Shown here: piece by piece, positions 33,567-43,845 of the stretch
Numbering within the stretch: position 1 is the first letter of the stretch
Layout of the letters: each line of letters begins with the position of its first letter
Assembly: GCA_050010555.1 (NCBI GenBank)
Contig: JBEKKV010000005.1
Location: 11,473 to 75,472 of the forward strand
Direction: 5' to 3'
DNA length: 64,000 nucleotides
Source: JALHUB01 sp050010555
GTDB lineage: Bacteria > Chloroflexota > Dehalococcoidia > DSTF01 > JALHUB01
Notes under the pieces: generated by a model
The model's input: the letters and a program-made list of their open reading frames with translations, nothing else
The model's database searches: none
What the model was told of the DNA's origin: nothing
Program-made: the position numbers and the translations under genes

Positions 33567-35470
33567 TGTCCGTTATTGCGGTGGAAGTAGTAGTTGAGGA
33601 TCTGGCCGCCCAGCGGGGCCGCGTTCTTGGCGCCGTTCCCGTTGTCCAGGAAGACGACGGCGGCAACCTGCGGGTCGTTCGCAGGCGCGAAGCCGGTGAA
33701 CCAGGCGTGGCTGGCGTAAGTGCCGCCGCCCAGGTCGGGACCGTACTCCGCCGTGCCGGTCTTGCCGGCGACCTCGACGCCCGGGACCGCCGCGGTGCTG
33801 GCCGTGCCCCAGGCCACCGCCTGTCGCATGCCCTCGCGGAAGATCGCCAGGTTGTCAGGGCTAATCGGAAGGTGGCTGGCGATGTTGGGAACGAACGGGA
33901 ACAGCGACTTCCCCGTCGAGTCAACGACGGAGCGCACGATCCGCGGCACCAGGACGTCGCCCCCGTTGGCGACCGCCGCGGTGACGCGCACCATCTGCAG
34001 CGGCGTCGCTTCGACAAATCCCTGGCCGATGGCCATGTTGTAGGTATCGCCTATCGTCCAGTCCTCACCGATCTGGCTCTTCTTCCAGTCGGGGTCCGGT
34101 ATCGTGCCAGCCGCCTCGTCCGGCAGGTCGATGCCGCTGGTCGCGCCGAGGCCGTAGGCGCGGGCATAACGGGCAAGAGCGTCGGCGCCCATGCCGTGGA
34201 ACAGTTCGACGCCGTTCTGATAGTAGCCGCCGGCCAGCTCGTAGAAGTAGACGTCGGAGGACTGCGCGACGCCCTGGTAGAAGTTCATCGTGCCCAGCGC
34301 GGACCAGTCCTTAAAGACGTAGACGATGCTGGGGTCGTACTCGTTGGGGACGGTGATGGAACCGGTGCTGGTGATGGTCGTGCCCGGGTTGGCAACGCCC
34401 TCCTGAAGAGCGCCGGTGCCGGTTATCTGCTTGAACGTGCTGCCCGGCGGGTAGACGGAAGAGATGCAGTGGTTCAGAAGCGGCTTGCCCGGGTCGTCGA
34501 GGAGCGACTGGTACTGCTGCTGCGTTATGTTGGTGAAAATGTTGTTGTCGTAGTTGGGCAGCGACACCATCGACAGGATCTCGCCGGTATGCACGTCCAT
34601 GACGATGGCGCAGGCGGTGGTGGAGCCGGAATCGCTCATGGCCTGCTGGACGAAATCGGTGACGTGCTTCTGGAGGTCGAGATCGAGCGAGAGGACAAGG
34701 CCGGCGCCGGGCGTCGCGGGGTTCTCCTTCAACGTTTGCATTTCCCTGCCCGAGGCGTCGACCTCGACGTCATTGCTGCCGGGCTGGCCCCGGAGCACCG
34801 ATTCGTAGACTGATTCAATGCCCGTCTGCCCGACGCGGTCGTTCATCTGATAGCCCTTGGTCGCCAGGTCAGGGTACTGGTCTGCCGTAACTTGGCCGAC
34901 GTAGCCGAGGATGTGCGAAAGGACGTCGCCGGTGGTGTAGTGCCGGATGGGCGTGACGATGACCTGGGCGCCGGGGATGCTGCTCTCGCGCTCCCGGAGA
35001 GCGAATGCTTCGTCGGAGCTTATGCCTTCCTTGATGATGACGGGCGTGAAGGGGTCTTTGCTCGCGCGCGCCACGTCGACCTTGGCAGTGATGTCGGCGG
35101 CGGGAACCTGAAGTAGGGCCTCCAACTGCCTTGAGAGGTCCGCCTCGCGGTCCTTCGGGAAATCGGCGGGCACGACGCCGGCCGAGAACTCGGGAATGTT
35201 CTCCACCAATGGCGTGCCGTTGCGGTCGAAAATGATGCCGCGCGCCGGCGTTACCGGCGAAACCCTCAGACTGTTGGTCTCGGCGCGCAGCTCGTACGCC
35301 TGTCCTTGGAAGATCTGCAGGCGCAGGAGCTGGAGCGTCATCACGCCGAAGACGATGAGGATCAGCAGGCGGAAGTAGAAGAACTTGTCGCGCAGCACCT
35401 GCTTATCGCTGCGCTCCTCCTTCTCCTTCGGCGAGCGCCACCTTCGCTCCTTGCGACCCAGCAAATCCAT
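33563..35470 (-). CDS. mrdA: Penicillin-binding protein 2 (transpeptidase)
   Basis: 635 residues: short cytoplasmic tail, one membrane helix (about 32-52), dimerisation domain starting ARGIIFDRNG, then the transpeptidase. Active-site motifs: S344-x-x-K347 in PGSTFK, SSD in place of SxN, and K570-T-G in AGKTGTAE. It cross-links peptidoglycan for cell elongation. Encoded between mreD and rodA. Confidence 0.94.
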   Translation of the reverse strand: MDLLGRKERRWRSPKEKEERSDKQVLRDKFFYFRLLILIVFGVMTLQLLRLQIFQGQAYELRAETNSLRVSPVTPARGIIFDRNGTPLVENIPEFSAGVVPADFPKDREADLSRQLEALLQVPAADITAKVDVARASKDPFTPVIIKEGISSDEAFALRERESSIPGAQVIVTPIRHYTTGDVLSHILGYVGQVTADQYPDLATKGYQMNDRVGQTGIESVYESVLRGQPGSNDVEVDASGREMQTLKENPATPGAGLVLSLDLDLQKHVTDFVQQAMSDSGSTTACAIVMDVHTGEILSMVSLPNYDNNIFTNITQQQYQSLLDDPGKPLLNHCISSVYPPGSTFKQITGTGALQEGVANPGTTITSTGSITVPNEYDPSIVYVFKDWSALGTMNFYQGVAQSSDVYFYELAGGYYQNGVELFHGMGADALARYARAYGLGATSGIDLPDEAAGTIPDPDWKKSQIGEDWTIGDTYNMAIGQGFVEATPLQMVRVTAAVANGGDVLVPRIVRSVVDSTGKSLFPFVPNIASHLPISPDNLAIFREGMRQAVAWGTASTAAVPGVEVAGKTGTAEYGPDLGGGTYASHAWFTGFAPANDPQVAAVVFLDNGNGAKNAAPLGGQILNYYFHRNNGQ

Positions 35471-35498
35471 AACGAGCCTCAGCTTCTGAAAAGCTCAG

Positions 35499-35999
35499 TC
35501 AGACGTAGCTGCGAATCTTGCCCAAGCCACCGCTTCGCAACCAGACCAGCCAGTAAACCGGTAGCGTGAATAGAACGTTGACGATGCTCGTCGGCACGAC
35601 CACGCGTACCAGTGCCGTTAGCCAGCCGACGCTGTCTCCCTCCAGCCGCAGCGCCACGAGAAGAACGACCTCGTATATGAGGCTGGACAGAAACGCGACG
35701 ACCAGCGCCAGCAGCAGGTGATTCGGCGTGACATTGAGCGCCCGCAGCTCGGACAGGAGCAGCACCGGAACCGCGGCGAGAAGCGCCACGCCGACCGGCT
35801 GGCTGCCAAACAGGCTGAGGCACAGGCCACCGATAGGTATCACCACCATCGCCTCCTGCCGGCCGCGAACGATCGTCCAGCAGACGAGCAGCACGAGCAC
35901 TAGGTTCGGCGAGACGCCGAACATGGGGAACGCCGGCATCACCGATGTCTGCACCAGGGCGGTCAGCAGGAGCAGCAGCGTCGCCAGAACGTATTTCAC
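35499..35999 (-). CDS. mreD: Rod shape-determining membrane protein MreD
   Basis: 166 residues with five or six membrane helices and the family pattern near the N-terminus (VQTSVMPAFPMFGVSPNLVLV). The GTG start overlaps the mreC stop (GTGA). Member of the elongasome. Confidence 0.88.
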   Translation of the reverse strand: MKYVLATLLLLLTALVQTSVMPAFPMFGVSPNLVLVLLVCWTIVRGRQEAMVVIPIGGLCLSLFGSQPVGVALLAAVPVLLLSELRALNVTPNHLLLALVVAFLSSLIYEVVLLVALRLEGDSVGWLTALVRVVVPTSIVNVLFTLPVYWLVWLRSGGLGKIRSYV

Positions 36000-36820
36000 G
36001 GCGTCACCAGCTTCTGGGGAACGAAGCTCGTCAGCACCAGCACCGTCTCAATGTGCGATAGGCTTGCCAGCGGCTCCAGCGTCACCGACTGGAAGAGGTC
36101 CTGCGGCCCGCCACCGACGTCCGTTACCTTGCCGATGACCAGCCCGGCCGGGTACAGTCCGCCGATCGCCGAGGTGATGACGGTATCGCCGTCCTTGACG
36201 GCCGCACCCTGACCGACGAAATCGATGGAGAGCTTGCGGCTGTAGCTGCCCGTAACGACGCCCTCCGCGCGCGACTCCTGCACCATCGCCGAGATCGCGC
36301 TGCCGGGATCGGTGACGAGCGTGACCCAGGAGTAGGAGTCGAACACCTTGGTGACCGTGCCGACAACGCTGTTGCCCTCGGTGACGACGACCATGCCCTC
36401 CTGAAGCCCATCGTGGGTGCCCCTGTCGATCGCGACGGCCTCCTTCAGGCTGTCGGGGTCCTTCGCCACGACGTTGGCGACCAGGTACTGGGCGTCGGCG
36501 TTGCTCTGCTTGACCAGGAGCAGCGCCTGCAACTGGCTGAGCTGCGCCTGGGCGTTCAGCAGCGTGGCGACCTGATTCTTGAGCTGCTCGTTCTCCGCGC
36601 GGAGGCTATCGTTCTCGCTGCGCACATCGCCGATGTCGCGGACGTTTGAAAGCCAGCCGGCCACCGGGTCGGAGACATTACGAAGGGCGTGTTGGACCGG
36701 CGCCGCGACGTCCAGGAAGGCGTTCTGAAAGGGGTCGATGACGCCGGCGCGGGAGAGCAGGATGAGGACGAGGCTGAGGCCGACAACCCCCAACGTCCAG
36801 GTGCCCAGCCGAGAGCTCAT
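35996..36820 (-). CDS. mreC: Rod shape-determining protein MreC
   Basis: 274 residues: one N-terminal membrane helix (about 8-25), a coiled coil (about 65-105, SENDSLRAENEQLKNQVATLL) and the beta-barrel MreC domain with DRGTHDGLQEGMVVV and GLVIGKVTDVGG. Scaffold of the elongation machinery outside the membrane. Confidence 0.93.
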   Translation of the reverse strand: MSSRLGTWTLGVVGLSLVLILLSRAGVIDPFQNAFLDVAAPVQHALRNVSDPVAGWLSNVRDIGDVRSENDSLRAENEQLKNQVATLLNAQAQLSQLQALLLVKQSNADAQYLVANVVAKDPDSLKEAVAIDRGTHDGLQEGMVVVTEGNSVVGTVTKVFDSYSWVTLVTDPGSAISAMVQESRAEGVVTGSYSRKLSIDFVGQGAAVKDGDTVITSAIGGLYPAGLVIGKVTDVGGGPQDLFQSVTLEPLASLSHIETVLVLTSFVPQKLVTP

Positions 36821-36916
36821 CGCAAAACCCTCTTCCCGTCAACGACGTGGCTCCGAGAGAGCTGCCGCCGGGGAATCACTGCCAACCGCATGATTGACGC
36901 AGGCCGCGCCGAGGGT

Positions 36917-37978
36917 CTAGCGCGGCGACTTGCGCGCTGCCAAATTCGACTGAACCTTTGAGAGCAGGGCCGCCTCCTCCAGCACCTCGCCGGCGCCGCG
37001 GACAACGCAGGTCAGCGGGCCCTCGGCGACATAAACGGGGAATTTCGTTTCCTGCGCCAGCCTGCGGTCGAGCCCGGCCAGGAGGGCGCCGCCGCCGGCA
37101 AGCGCGATGCCCCGGTACATGAGGTCCGCTACCAGCTCCGGCGGCGTGATTTCGATTGTCGACCGCACGGCGTCGACGATGGCGTTGATAGACCCGGAAA
37201 GGGCGTCGCGCAGCTCGACGGTGCTGACTTCCACCGACTTCGGCAGGCCCGTCGCCAGGTCGCGCCCGCGCAGGACCACCGTCCCTTCCTCGTCCATCGG
37301 GAAAGCGGAGCCGGCCTCGATCTTTATCTCCTCCGCCGTCCGCTCGCCGATTAGCAGGTTGTGCACCTGGCGGGCGTAGGCCATGATCTCCTGGTCCATC
37401 TCGTCGCCGGCGGTTCGCACGGAGGTGGCGACGACGATGCCGCCGAGCGCTATGACCGCCACTTCCGTCGTGCCGCCGCCGATGTCGACGATCATGCAGC
37501 CGCTGGGCTCCATGATCGGCAGGCCGGCGCCGATCGCCGCCGCCATCGGCTCTTCGACGAGATAAGCTGCCCGGGCGCCCGCATTCAGCGAGGCGTCGTG
37601 AACGGCGCGCTTCTCGACTTCCGTCACGCCGCTCGGAATGCCAACGACGACGCGCGGTCGGGGGATACCGAAGCCGAACTTCTCGTGCACGGAGCGGATA
37701 AAGTACTGGAGCATGCGCTCGGTGACCTGGAAGTCGGAGATGACGCCGTCGCGCATGGGGCGAACAGCGACGATGTTCGAAGGCGTGCGGCCGACCATGC
37801 GCTTGGCCTCGGCGCCGATGGCGAGGATCTTCTTGCTGACGCGGTCGATGGCGACGACGGACGGCTCGTCGATGACGATGCCACGGCCCTTGACCATGAC
37901 CAGCGTGTTCGCCGTGCCCAGGTCAATGCCGATGTCGTGCGAGAAAGCGCCCATAAAGGCTGACAGGGGATTCCACAC
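36917..37978 (-). CDS. mreB: Actin-like cell-shape protein MreB
   Basis: 353 residues, slightly longer than typical. Phosphate-1 DLGTANTLV, phosphate-2 VDIGGGTTEVAV and adenosine motif ALAGGGALLAG. Forms membrane-associated filaments that direct side-wall synthesis, which implies a rod-shaped cell. First gene of mreB-mreC-mreD-mrdA-rodA; 96 bases separate it from mreC. Confidence 0.97.
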   Translation of the reverse strand: MWNPLSAFMGAFSHDIGIDLGTANTLVMVKGRGIVIDEPSVVAIDRVSKKILAIGAEAKRMVGRTPSNIVAVRPMRDGVISDFQVTERMLQYFIRSVHEKFGFGIPRPRVVVGIPSGVTEVEKRAVHDASLNAGARAAYLVEEPMAAAIGAGLPIMEPSGCMIVDIGGGTTEVAVIALGGIVVATSVRTAGDEMDQEIMAYARQVHNLLIGERTAEEIKIEAGSAFPMDEEGTVVLRGRDLATGLPKSVEVSTVELRDALSGSINAIVDAVRSTIEITPPELVADLMYRGIALAGGGALLAGLDRRLAQETKFPVYVAEGPLTCVVRGAGEVLEEAALLSKVQSNLAARKSPR

Positions 37979-38073
37979 GGGAAGCCGCTCCTTGGCTAGA
38001 TGACGATCCGAATCGTGCCGAATTATAGCGCATCGTCTGGGCTAGGGAAAGGGGCGGCAGCGAATCAGTTTTC

Positions 38074-38113
38074 TAGCGCTTCGAAATGCCCTAGCGGGCA
38101 AATCAAAGCGCTA
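38074..38113. repeat. Nested inverted repeat between ligA and mreB
   Basis: TAGCGCTT at 38074-38081 pairs with AAGCGCTA at 38106-38113, and inside it TGCCC (38087-38091) pairs with GGGCA (38096-38100). It lies upstream of mreB and past the ligA stop. It could be a terminator for ligA without a clear U-run, or a binding site. Confidence 0.45.
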
Positions 38114-38162
38114 ATGCAGATTGGACACGGCGGAGCGCACGGCATGCTGCGCCCTGGTTTCC

Positions 38163-40208
38163 CTACCGGCGCTCCAGCAGCGCCAGGAACTCCTCCTCCG
38201 AGACGACCTTCGTCCCCAGCTCCTGCGCTCGCTGCGCCTTCGAGCCGGGGCTCTCGCCGACGACCACGTAGTCGGTCTTGCGGCTCACGCTGGCGACCGC
38301 GCTCCCGCCAAGCTCGCGGATGCGCTCTTCCGCCTCCTCCCGCGTCAGCGTCGATAGCGTGCCGGTGACGACGATGGTCAGCCCGTGCAGCGGACCTTCC
38401 TTCCGCCCACCGGCGGACTCCTCCGCCAGGCGCACGCCGGCGCGTCGCAGCTTTTCGACGATGCGGCGGTTGTCCTCGTCGTCGAAGTAGGCGCGCACGC
38501 TCTGGGCGATCTTCGGCCCGACCGTCGGAACGGCCTCGAGCTCTTCGACGGAGGCCGCGGCCATGGCGTCGATGCTGCCGAAATGCTCCGCCAAGCGGTC
38601 CGCCATCTCGCCGCCGACGTGGCGGATGCCGAGCGCGAAGACGACGCGGCTCAAAGGCCGCTGCTTGCTTCGCTCGGTCTGATCGACGATCTTCTCCGCC
38701 GTCTTCTCTCCCAGCCTCCTTGGATGACCATCTCCAGGCAGCATCAGTTCGGCGAGCTGGTCCGCCGTCAGGCCGTAGATATCCCCCGGATCGGCAACGA
38801 GCCGGTTCGCCAGCAACACTGCTGCCAGCGACTCGCCGATCCCTTCGATGTCCATGGCGCCGCGTGAGACGAAGTGCTCGAGGAGGCGTTCCGCCTGCGC
38901 CGGGCAGGCGGTGTTTGTGCAGTAGCTCATCGCCTCGCCCTCCAGTCGCCGGACGGGCGCGCTGCAGACGGGACACTTCTCCGGCGTGCGATAGACCCGC
39001 TCCTTGCCGGTGCGCAGGCTCAGGACGGGCCCGACGACCTGCGGAATCACGTCGCCGGCGCGCTGGACGATCACGGTGTCGCCGATGCGGATATCCTTGC
39101 GATGGATGTCGTCCTCGTTGTGCAGCGTGGCGAGCTTGACGGTGGCGCCGCCGACGCGCACCGGCTCCAGGATAGCGTACGGGTTGAGGCTACCGGTGCG
39201 ACCGACGTTGATGCCGATGTCGATTAGCTTCGTCGTCGCCTGGATGGGCGGGAACTTGTAGGCGATGGCCCAGCGCGGCTCGCGGCCGACGACGCCCAGA
39301 CGCTCCTGGAGCGCCAGGTCGTCCATCTTCACGACAATGCCGTCGATCTCGTAGGGAAGGCTATCGCGGCGGCCCGCCCACTCGCGGCAGAGGGCGATTG
39401 CGTCGTCGATGCCGGGCATACGCGCGTTGTTCGGGTTGGTGCGAAAGCCCAGCGAGCCCAGCCACTCCAGCGTCTCCCACTGCGTCGGCGGCGGCGACCG
39501 GCCCTCTAGCCAGCCGAGCTGGTAAACGAAGATGTCCAGCGGCCGGCGCGCGCTGATGCGGGCGTCGAGTTGGCGGACGGAGCCGGCGGCGGCGTTGCGC
39601 GGATTAGCGAACAGCGGCTGGCCCTCCCCGACGCGCTCCTCGTTGAGCCGCTCGAAGCCCTGCTTCGTCATGTAGACTTCGCCCCGCACCTCGAAGCGCG
39701 GCGGCGCGCCCTTGCCCAGTCGCAGGGAAACGCTGCGAATGGTGCGCAGGTTCTCGGTGATGTTCTCGCCGCGGCGGCCGTCACCACGCGTCGCGCCCTG
39801 GGCGAAGAGCCCGTCTTCGTACACCAGCGCCACCGCCAGGCCGTCCATCTTCGGCTCGCAGACCAGCGCGAAGTCGTCGCTGCCGGCGAGACCGCTCACG
39901 CGGCGATGCCAGGCGCGAAGCTCCTCCTCGCTGAAAGCGTTGGCCAGGCTGAGCAGCGGCACGCGGTGCTCGACGATGCCGAACGCCGCAACCGGCTGAC
40001 CGCTGACCCGCTGCGTCGGCGAGTCGGGCGTGATGAGCTGTGGGTAGCGCTCCTCGAGGGAACGCAACTCGCGCATGAGGTCGTCGTACGCGGCGTCGCT
40101 TGTCTCCGGGCTGTCGAGTACGTAGTAGCGGTAGTCGTGGTAGGAGATGAGGGAGCGCAGCTCCTCGACGCGGAGCTTGGCGGCCTGGAGATCGCGGTCC
40201 TCCTCCAT
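38163..40208 (-). CDS. ligA: NAD-dependent DNA ligase
   Basis: 681 residues from the ATG at 40208, with AAGGAG upstream. Adenylation Lys120 in KMDG, OB fold, four-Cys zinc finger (CPVC...CTNTACP), helix-hairpin-helix repeats and a C-terminal BRCT domain. Joins nicks during replication and repair. Separate transcription unit from mreB. Confidence 0.96.
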   Translation of the reverse strand: MEEDRDLQAAKLRVEELRSLISYHDYRYYVLDSPETSDAAYDDLMRELRSLEERYPQLITPDSPTQRVSGQPVAAFGIVEHRVPLLSLANAFSEEELRAWHRRVSGLAGSDDFALVCEPKMDGLAVALVYEDGLFAQGATRGDGRRGENITENLRTIRSVSLRLGKGAPPRFEVRGEVYMTKQGFERLNEERVGEGQPLFANPRNAAAGSVRQLDARISARRPLDIFVYQLGWLEGRSPPPTQWETLEWLGSLGFRTNPNNARMPGIDDAIALCREWAGRRDSLPYEIDGIVVKMDDLALQERLGVVGREPRWAIAYKFPPIQATTKLIDIGINVGRTGSLNPYAILEPVRVGGATVKLATLHNEDDIHRKDIRIGDTVIVQRAGDVIPQVVGPVLSLRTGKERVYRTPEKCPVCSAPVRRLEGEAMSYCTNTACPAQAERLLEHFVSRGAMDIEGIGESLAAVLLANRLVADPGDIYGLTADQLAELMLPGDGHPRRLGEKTAEKIVDQTERSKQRPLSRVVFALGIRHVGGEMADRLAEHFGSIDAMAAASVEELEAVPTVGPKIAQSVRAYFDDEDNRRIVEKLRRAGVRLAEESAGGRKEGPLHGLTIVVTGTLSTLTREEAEERIRELGGSAVASVSRKTDYVVVGESPGSKAQRAQELGTKVVSEEEFLALLERR

Positions 40209-40440
40209 GACGCTCCTTCTCCATGGTGGAGATGGCCTCAGTATAGCATGGCGCCGGAGCGAGTCATCGCCGTCTTCTGCGCCGCTTGTTGACAACGGTC
40301 GCGCCTTCTCCCTATTCTGCGAAGAGCAGCAGAAGCCGGCTGGGAGACCACGTTCGCATATGACGGTTTGGCCAACGGATGACTACAGGCACAGCGCTCT
40401 TCTTCATTTCCCTTCGCCTTCCCTTCCCCTTCCGACGTTG

Positions 40441-42855
40441 ATGCGACAGAGCTCTTCCGACAAACGGATAGAGCGCCTGCTGGACGTGGAGTTCCGGCTG
40501 GGGCAGGAAGCCGCGGGCACGGTGCTGGAAGAGGGGCTGCTGCGGCCGGTCTACGTGCTGGACCTCTACCGTTACGAGGCGCCGCTGCGAAAGCCATCGA
40601 AGAAGCGCGACAGCGCGGCGCAGCGCCTGCTCTCGTTCGTCGGCGCGCTTTCGGAGAGCCTGCAGACTAACGACCGCCTTCGCGCCGTGCTCGACCTCGA
40701 CGGCGAAACGTTCGAGGAGCTAGCAAAGGACGAGTCGCAGACGGTACTGCTACTGCGCGAATTGCTGGCGACCGGCCACCTGGAGGTCGTCGCCGGCGCC
40801 TACACCAAAGGGACCGGCGAAGCGTTCAGCGGCGAGTCGTTCATCCGGCAGCTTTTCTATGGGCTTGTCGCGGCCAGGCACGCTGTCGACGCGACAGCGG
40901 AGTCGTATCTCACGACCGAGGCGCATCTGTTCCCGCAACTGCCGCAGCTCGTGCGCGGCTTCGGGCTGCGACGCGTCGTCGTGACGCTGGACGGCAGCTC
41001 TGCCCGCCCGCCGGAGGAACGCCGCACGCTGGTCCTCCTGCGCGGGCCGGACGGCACCCACGTCGCGACCGCAGTGGCCCCCAGAGTCGACGCGGCGCTG
41101 ACCGTAAAGCCGAAGAAAGGCCGTGACCATCCCGATCCCTTCCTCTGGAGCAACGACCGACTGGAGCGCTTCCGGCAGGAGACGCCGCTGACGCCGCATC
41201 CGCTGGTCTGCCGCGTCCAGGGCATCGAGGCGTGGCGTGGACGGTTCTCCGGCTGGTCGACGGTCACGGCGAGGAGCGACATCCGGCTCGTCACGCCGCG
41301 AGAGTACTTCGAGGTCGCGGAGTCACCCGCCATCGCCGAGCCGGCATCGCCCGTCGTCCGTCCGGGGCGCTGGGAGCTCGGCGGACGGCGTCAGCGAGAG
41401 CTCGTCAACGCCGAGATGGCGCTGCTGCTGGCGGAGCGGCTGGATGCGCTGGCCTACGCAATGGGCCGCGAAAGCGAGGAGAAAGAGCTCGATCAGGCCT
41501 GGAAGGGCCTCCTGCGGGCGCAGAGCCGCGGCTTGCCCGGACCTTCGGAACCGTCCAGGGTCGGGCGGGCGGCGGCGCAGTCGGCGGCGCGCTACCTGGC
41601 GTCGCACGTCGACAGCGAGGCCGTCGAAGGACGCGGCCTGGTCATCTTTAACCCCTCGTCCTCGCCGCGAGAAGAGTACATGGAAGCGAAGCTGGGCGGC
41701 GAAGGGTATCGCATCCTCCACGGCGAAGAGGAGGTGCCATCGCAGGTAGTGGAACGCCGCGGTGGCTACGTCACGCTGGGCTTCGTGGCGCAGGTTCCGG
41801 CGCTCGGCTACCGGCTGCTAGAGGTGCGACCGACCGGGGCGCGAGATGCGGCGGTCCCGAAGCGGACGCTTGATTCCCGCGCCTTCGCGAATGCCTTCTA
41901 CGCTGCCGAGATCGGCGAGGGCGGCGCCCTGACCATCGACGTCGCCGGCGAGAGAGTGAGCGCGGCCGCCGGCCACCTGACGGTCTGGAAGAAGAAGGGC
42001 CTTCGCGACTCGCGCGGCTCCGTGAAGTCGATTGTGGCTCATCGGCTGGGGCCCGTATTCGACCGCTATCTGGTCGAAGGACGCATTGCCGGCATGCCCT
42101 TCCGGCAGCGGCTGACCCTCTACCATGCCCTGCCACGCATCGACATCCGGACGGAGGTCGGATTCGGGCGCGGCTCTGTCTTCGGGCCGGAGCTCCGCGA
42201 CGGGCGACTGGAGCCGGGCGAGGAAGCGAAGATGCTGTCGCTGAACCTGAACTCGCCGCTATCGCGCTTCTTCGCCGACACCCCGTTCCTGCTCGCAGAC
42301 GTCGAAGGCGAGAGGGCGCACGCCCTGAGCATCGCCGGCCTGGACGACGAGCGCGAGCTCGGCGTCGCATTGCTGAACCGCGGCACCAGGAGCCATCACT
42401 TCGACGCCGCCGACGGCATCCTCCGGAACGCGCTGGCCTGGGCGCCGAAAAACAAGACCTTCGATGGCACAGTCAAGGGCACCGGCGTTTGGGAGTGCGC
42501 GCTGCTTCCCTTCACGTCGCGGCTGGAAGCCGTGCGCGCGGCGCTCGACTATCAACTTCCCTGCCTGGGCGTGTTCGTGACGCCGCATGCCGGGAGGATC
42601 CCCCCGGAAGGCAGCTTCCTCAGCATCGCGCCGCCGGAAGCCCTTCTCTCCGCGCTGTTCGTCCGAAAGGGCAGCGTTTACGCGCGCCTGTGGAATGCGT
42701 CGACCGGATCGGTGGAGACTCGCATCGAAAGCGGCGGCTCGTTATCGCTGCAGCGCTGCTCCCTCGACCTCGTCGACGACTCGGCGGCAGGCGCTCCGGT
42801 GATGCGGCCCTGGGGCGTGCAGACGCTGCGACTTAAGGGAAGCGCCGAAGGTTAG
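40441..42855 (+). CDS. Divergent GH38 alpha-mannosidase-like protein
   Basis: About 804 residues from an ATG at 40441; the frame is open further upstream but that part does not look coding. GH38-like segments: LLATGHLEVVAGAYTKGTG (matching the GRWEVVGG region), SGESFIRQLFYG and LFPQLPQLVRGFGL (matching FG...LPQILKKAGI), then middle and C-terminal beta domains with FNPSSSPREE. The N-terminal HxHxD zinc motif is missing, and Glu stands where the PD nucleophile Asp is expected. Fold assignment is moderate; activity as a mannosidase is doubtful. Stand-alone gene. Confidence 0.6.
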   Translation: MRQSSSDKRIERLLDVEFRLGQEAAGTVLEEGLLRPVYVLDLYRYEAPLRKPSKKRDSAAQRLLSFVGALSESLQTNDRLRAVLDLDGETFEELAKDESQTVLLLRELLATGHLEVVAGAYTKGTGEAFSGESFIRQLFYGLVAARHAVDATAESYLTTEAHLFPQLPQLVRGFGLRRVVVTLDGSSARPPEERRTLVLLRGPDGTHVATAVAPRVDAALTVKPKKGRDHPDPFLWSNDRLERFRQETPLTPHPLVCRVQGIEAWRGRFSGWSTVTARSDIRLVTPREYFEVAESPAIAEPASPVVRPGRWELGGRRQRELVNAEMALLLAERLDALAYAMGRESEEKELDQAWKGLLRAQSRGLPGPSEPSRVGRAAAQSAARYLASHVDSEAVEGRGLVIFNPSSSPREEYMEAKLGGEGYRILHGEEEVPSQVVERRGGYVTLGFVAQVPALGYRLLEVRPTGARDAAVPKRTLDSRAFANAFYAAEIGEGGALTIDVAGERVSAAAGHLTVWKKKGLRDSRGSVKSIVAHRLGPVFDRYLVEGRIAGMPFRQRLTLYHALPRIDIRTEVGFGRGSVFGPELRDGRLEPGEEAKMLSLNLNSPLSRFFADTPFLLADVEGERAHALSIAGLDDERELGVALLNRGTRSHHFDAADGILRNALAWAPKNKTFDGTVKGTGVWECALLPFTSRLEAVRAALDYQLPCLGVFVTPHAGRIPPEGSFLSIAPPEALLSALFVRKGSVYARLWNASTGSVETRIESGGSLSLQRCSLDLVDDSAAGAPVMRPWGVQTLRLKGSAEG

Positions 42856-43060
42856 CTTCGCGCCTGGTCCCGGTGTGCTCCTGCAGGAGTAGATGACGTT
42901 CCCCCGCCTTATGCGCCTCACTTCGCAGACGTTTAGTCGCTGTCCTCATATGCGCGCTCCCGCCGCTGAAGCATAATGACTGTGGCCAAGGGGATTCGAG
43001 GGAACGGATTCGCTGGCGCACCGGATGTAACGGCTCGTTCGTTCAGGAGGGTGGCCCTAA

Positions 43061-43750
43061 ATGAACAAGACGCGCGTTCTTATCGCCGACCCCGCAGACC
43101 TGGCGCGACAGGGGCTCTCCGGCCTCCTGTCGGCGCAGGAAGACTTCGCGGTGGTGGCCTCCTGCCGAACGGTGAACGAAACAGTATCCGAGGCTATCGC
43201 GCAGTCGCCGGACGTGGTCCTTTTGGGCTACGGCTTTTCCGAGCCTCAGCGGCTAGAGACGGTCCGTCAGATACAGAAGAATCGGCCGTGGATCCCCCTG
43301 CTTGTCCTGACCGACCACCCCGAGCTAGAAGCATTCCTGTCGTGTATTAGGGCTGGAGCTCGTGGCTATCTGGGAGGAGATGTGGACGCGTCAGGGCTAA
43401 TGAATGCCGTCCGGAAGCTGAGTTCCGGCGGCTGCGCTATTGACCCGTGCGTAATGCCGGAGCTATTTGCATTCCTGACCCAGCAGGCCGTGCCCTTCGC
43501 CAGGAACCCCGCCAGGGCCGGAGAGTCGGGCTCGCCGCTGTCGAAGCTGACGCCGCGCGAACGCGACGTGCTGCGGCTGATGGCGCAGGGCAGGGGGAAC
43601 AAAGAAATCGGGGCGCTGCTGGGAATCAGCGTCGGCACCGCGAAGACGCACCTGAGGCACATCTTCCGCAAGCTGCAGGTGTCGGACCGCACGGGCGCGG
43701 TGCTGACGGCGCTGGAGATCGACGCTTCGCGCATCCTGCCGGCGGCATAG
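43061..43750 (+). CDS. NarL/LuxR-type response regulator without phospho-acceptor Asp (copy 1)
   Basis: 229 residues. Receiver fold at 1-120 (RVLIADPADLARQGL, AGARGYL) and LuxR-type helix-turn-helix at about 160-220 (LTPRERDVLRLMAQG, KEIGALLGISVGTAKTHLRHIFRKL). At the phosphorylation site the motif is DVVLLGYG with Gly56 instead of Asp, and one residue of the acidic pair and the conserved Lys are also absent. It should bind DNA without classical phosphorylation. GGAGGGTGG precedes the ATG at 43061. Confidence 0.85.
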   Translation: MNKTRVLIADPADLARQGLSGLLSAQEDFAVVASCRTVNETVSEAIAQSPDVVLLGYGFSEPQRLETVRQIQKNRPWIPLLVLTDHPELEAFLSCIRAGARGYLGGDVDASGLMNAVRKLSSGGCAIDPCVMPELFAFLTQQAVPFARNPARAGESGSPLSKLTPRERDVLRLMAQGRGNKEIGALLGISVGTAKTHLRHIFRKLQVSDRTGAVLTALEIDASRILPAA

Positions 43751-43845
43751 CGGATTTACGCCCATCCCTTTCATCGACGAACACTCGCGTCCCAGATGCG
43801 TCTCTTCCCTATAACGACACGACCGCCGTTGAACGATAATCCTCT

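Noticed and set aside
32452..34017. Alternative minus-strand frame across rodA and mrdA
   Set aside because: Arg/Ala/Ser-rich frame-shifted translation of both genes.
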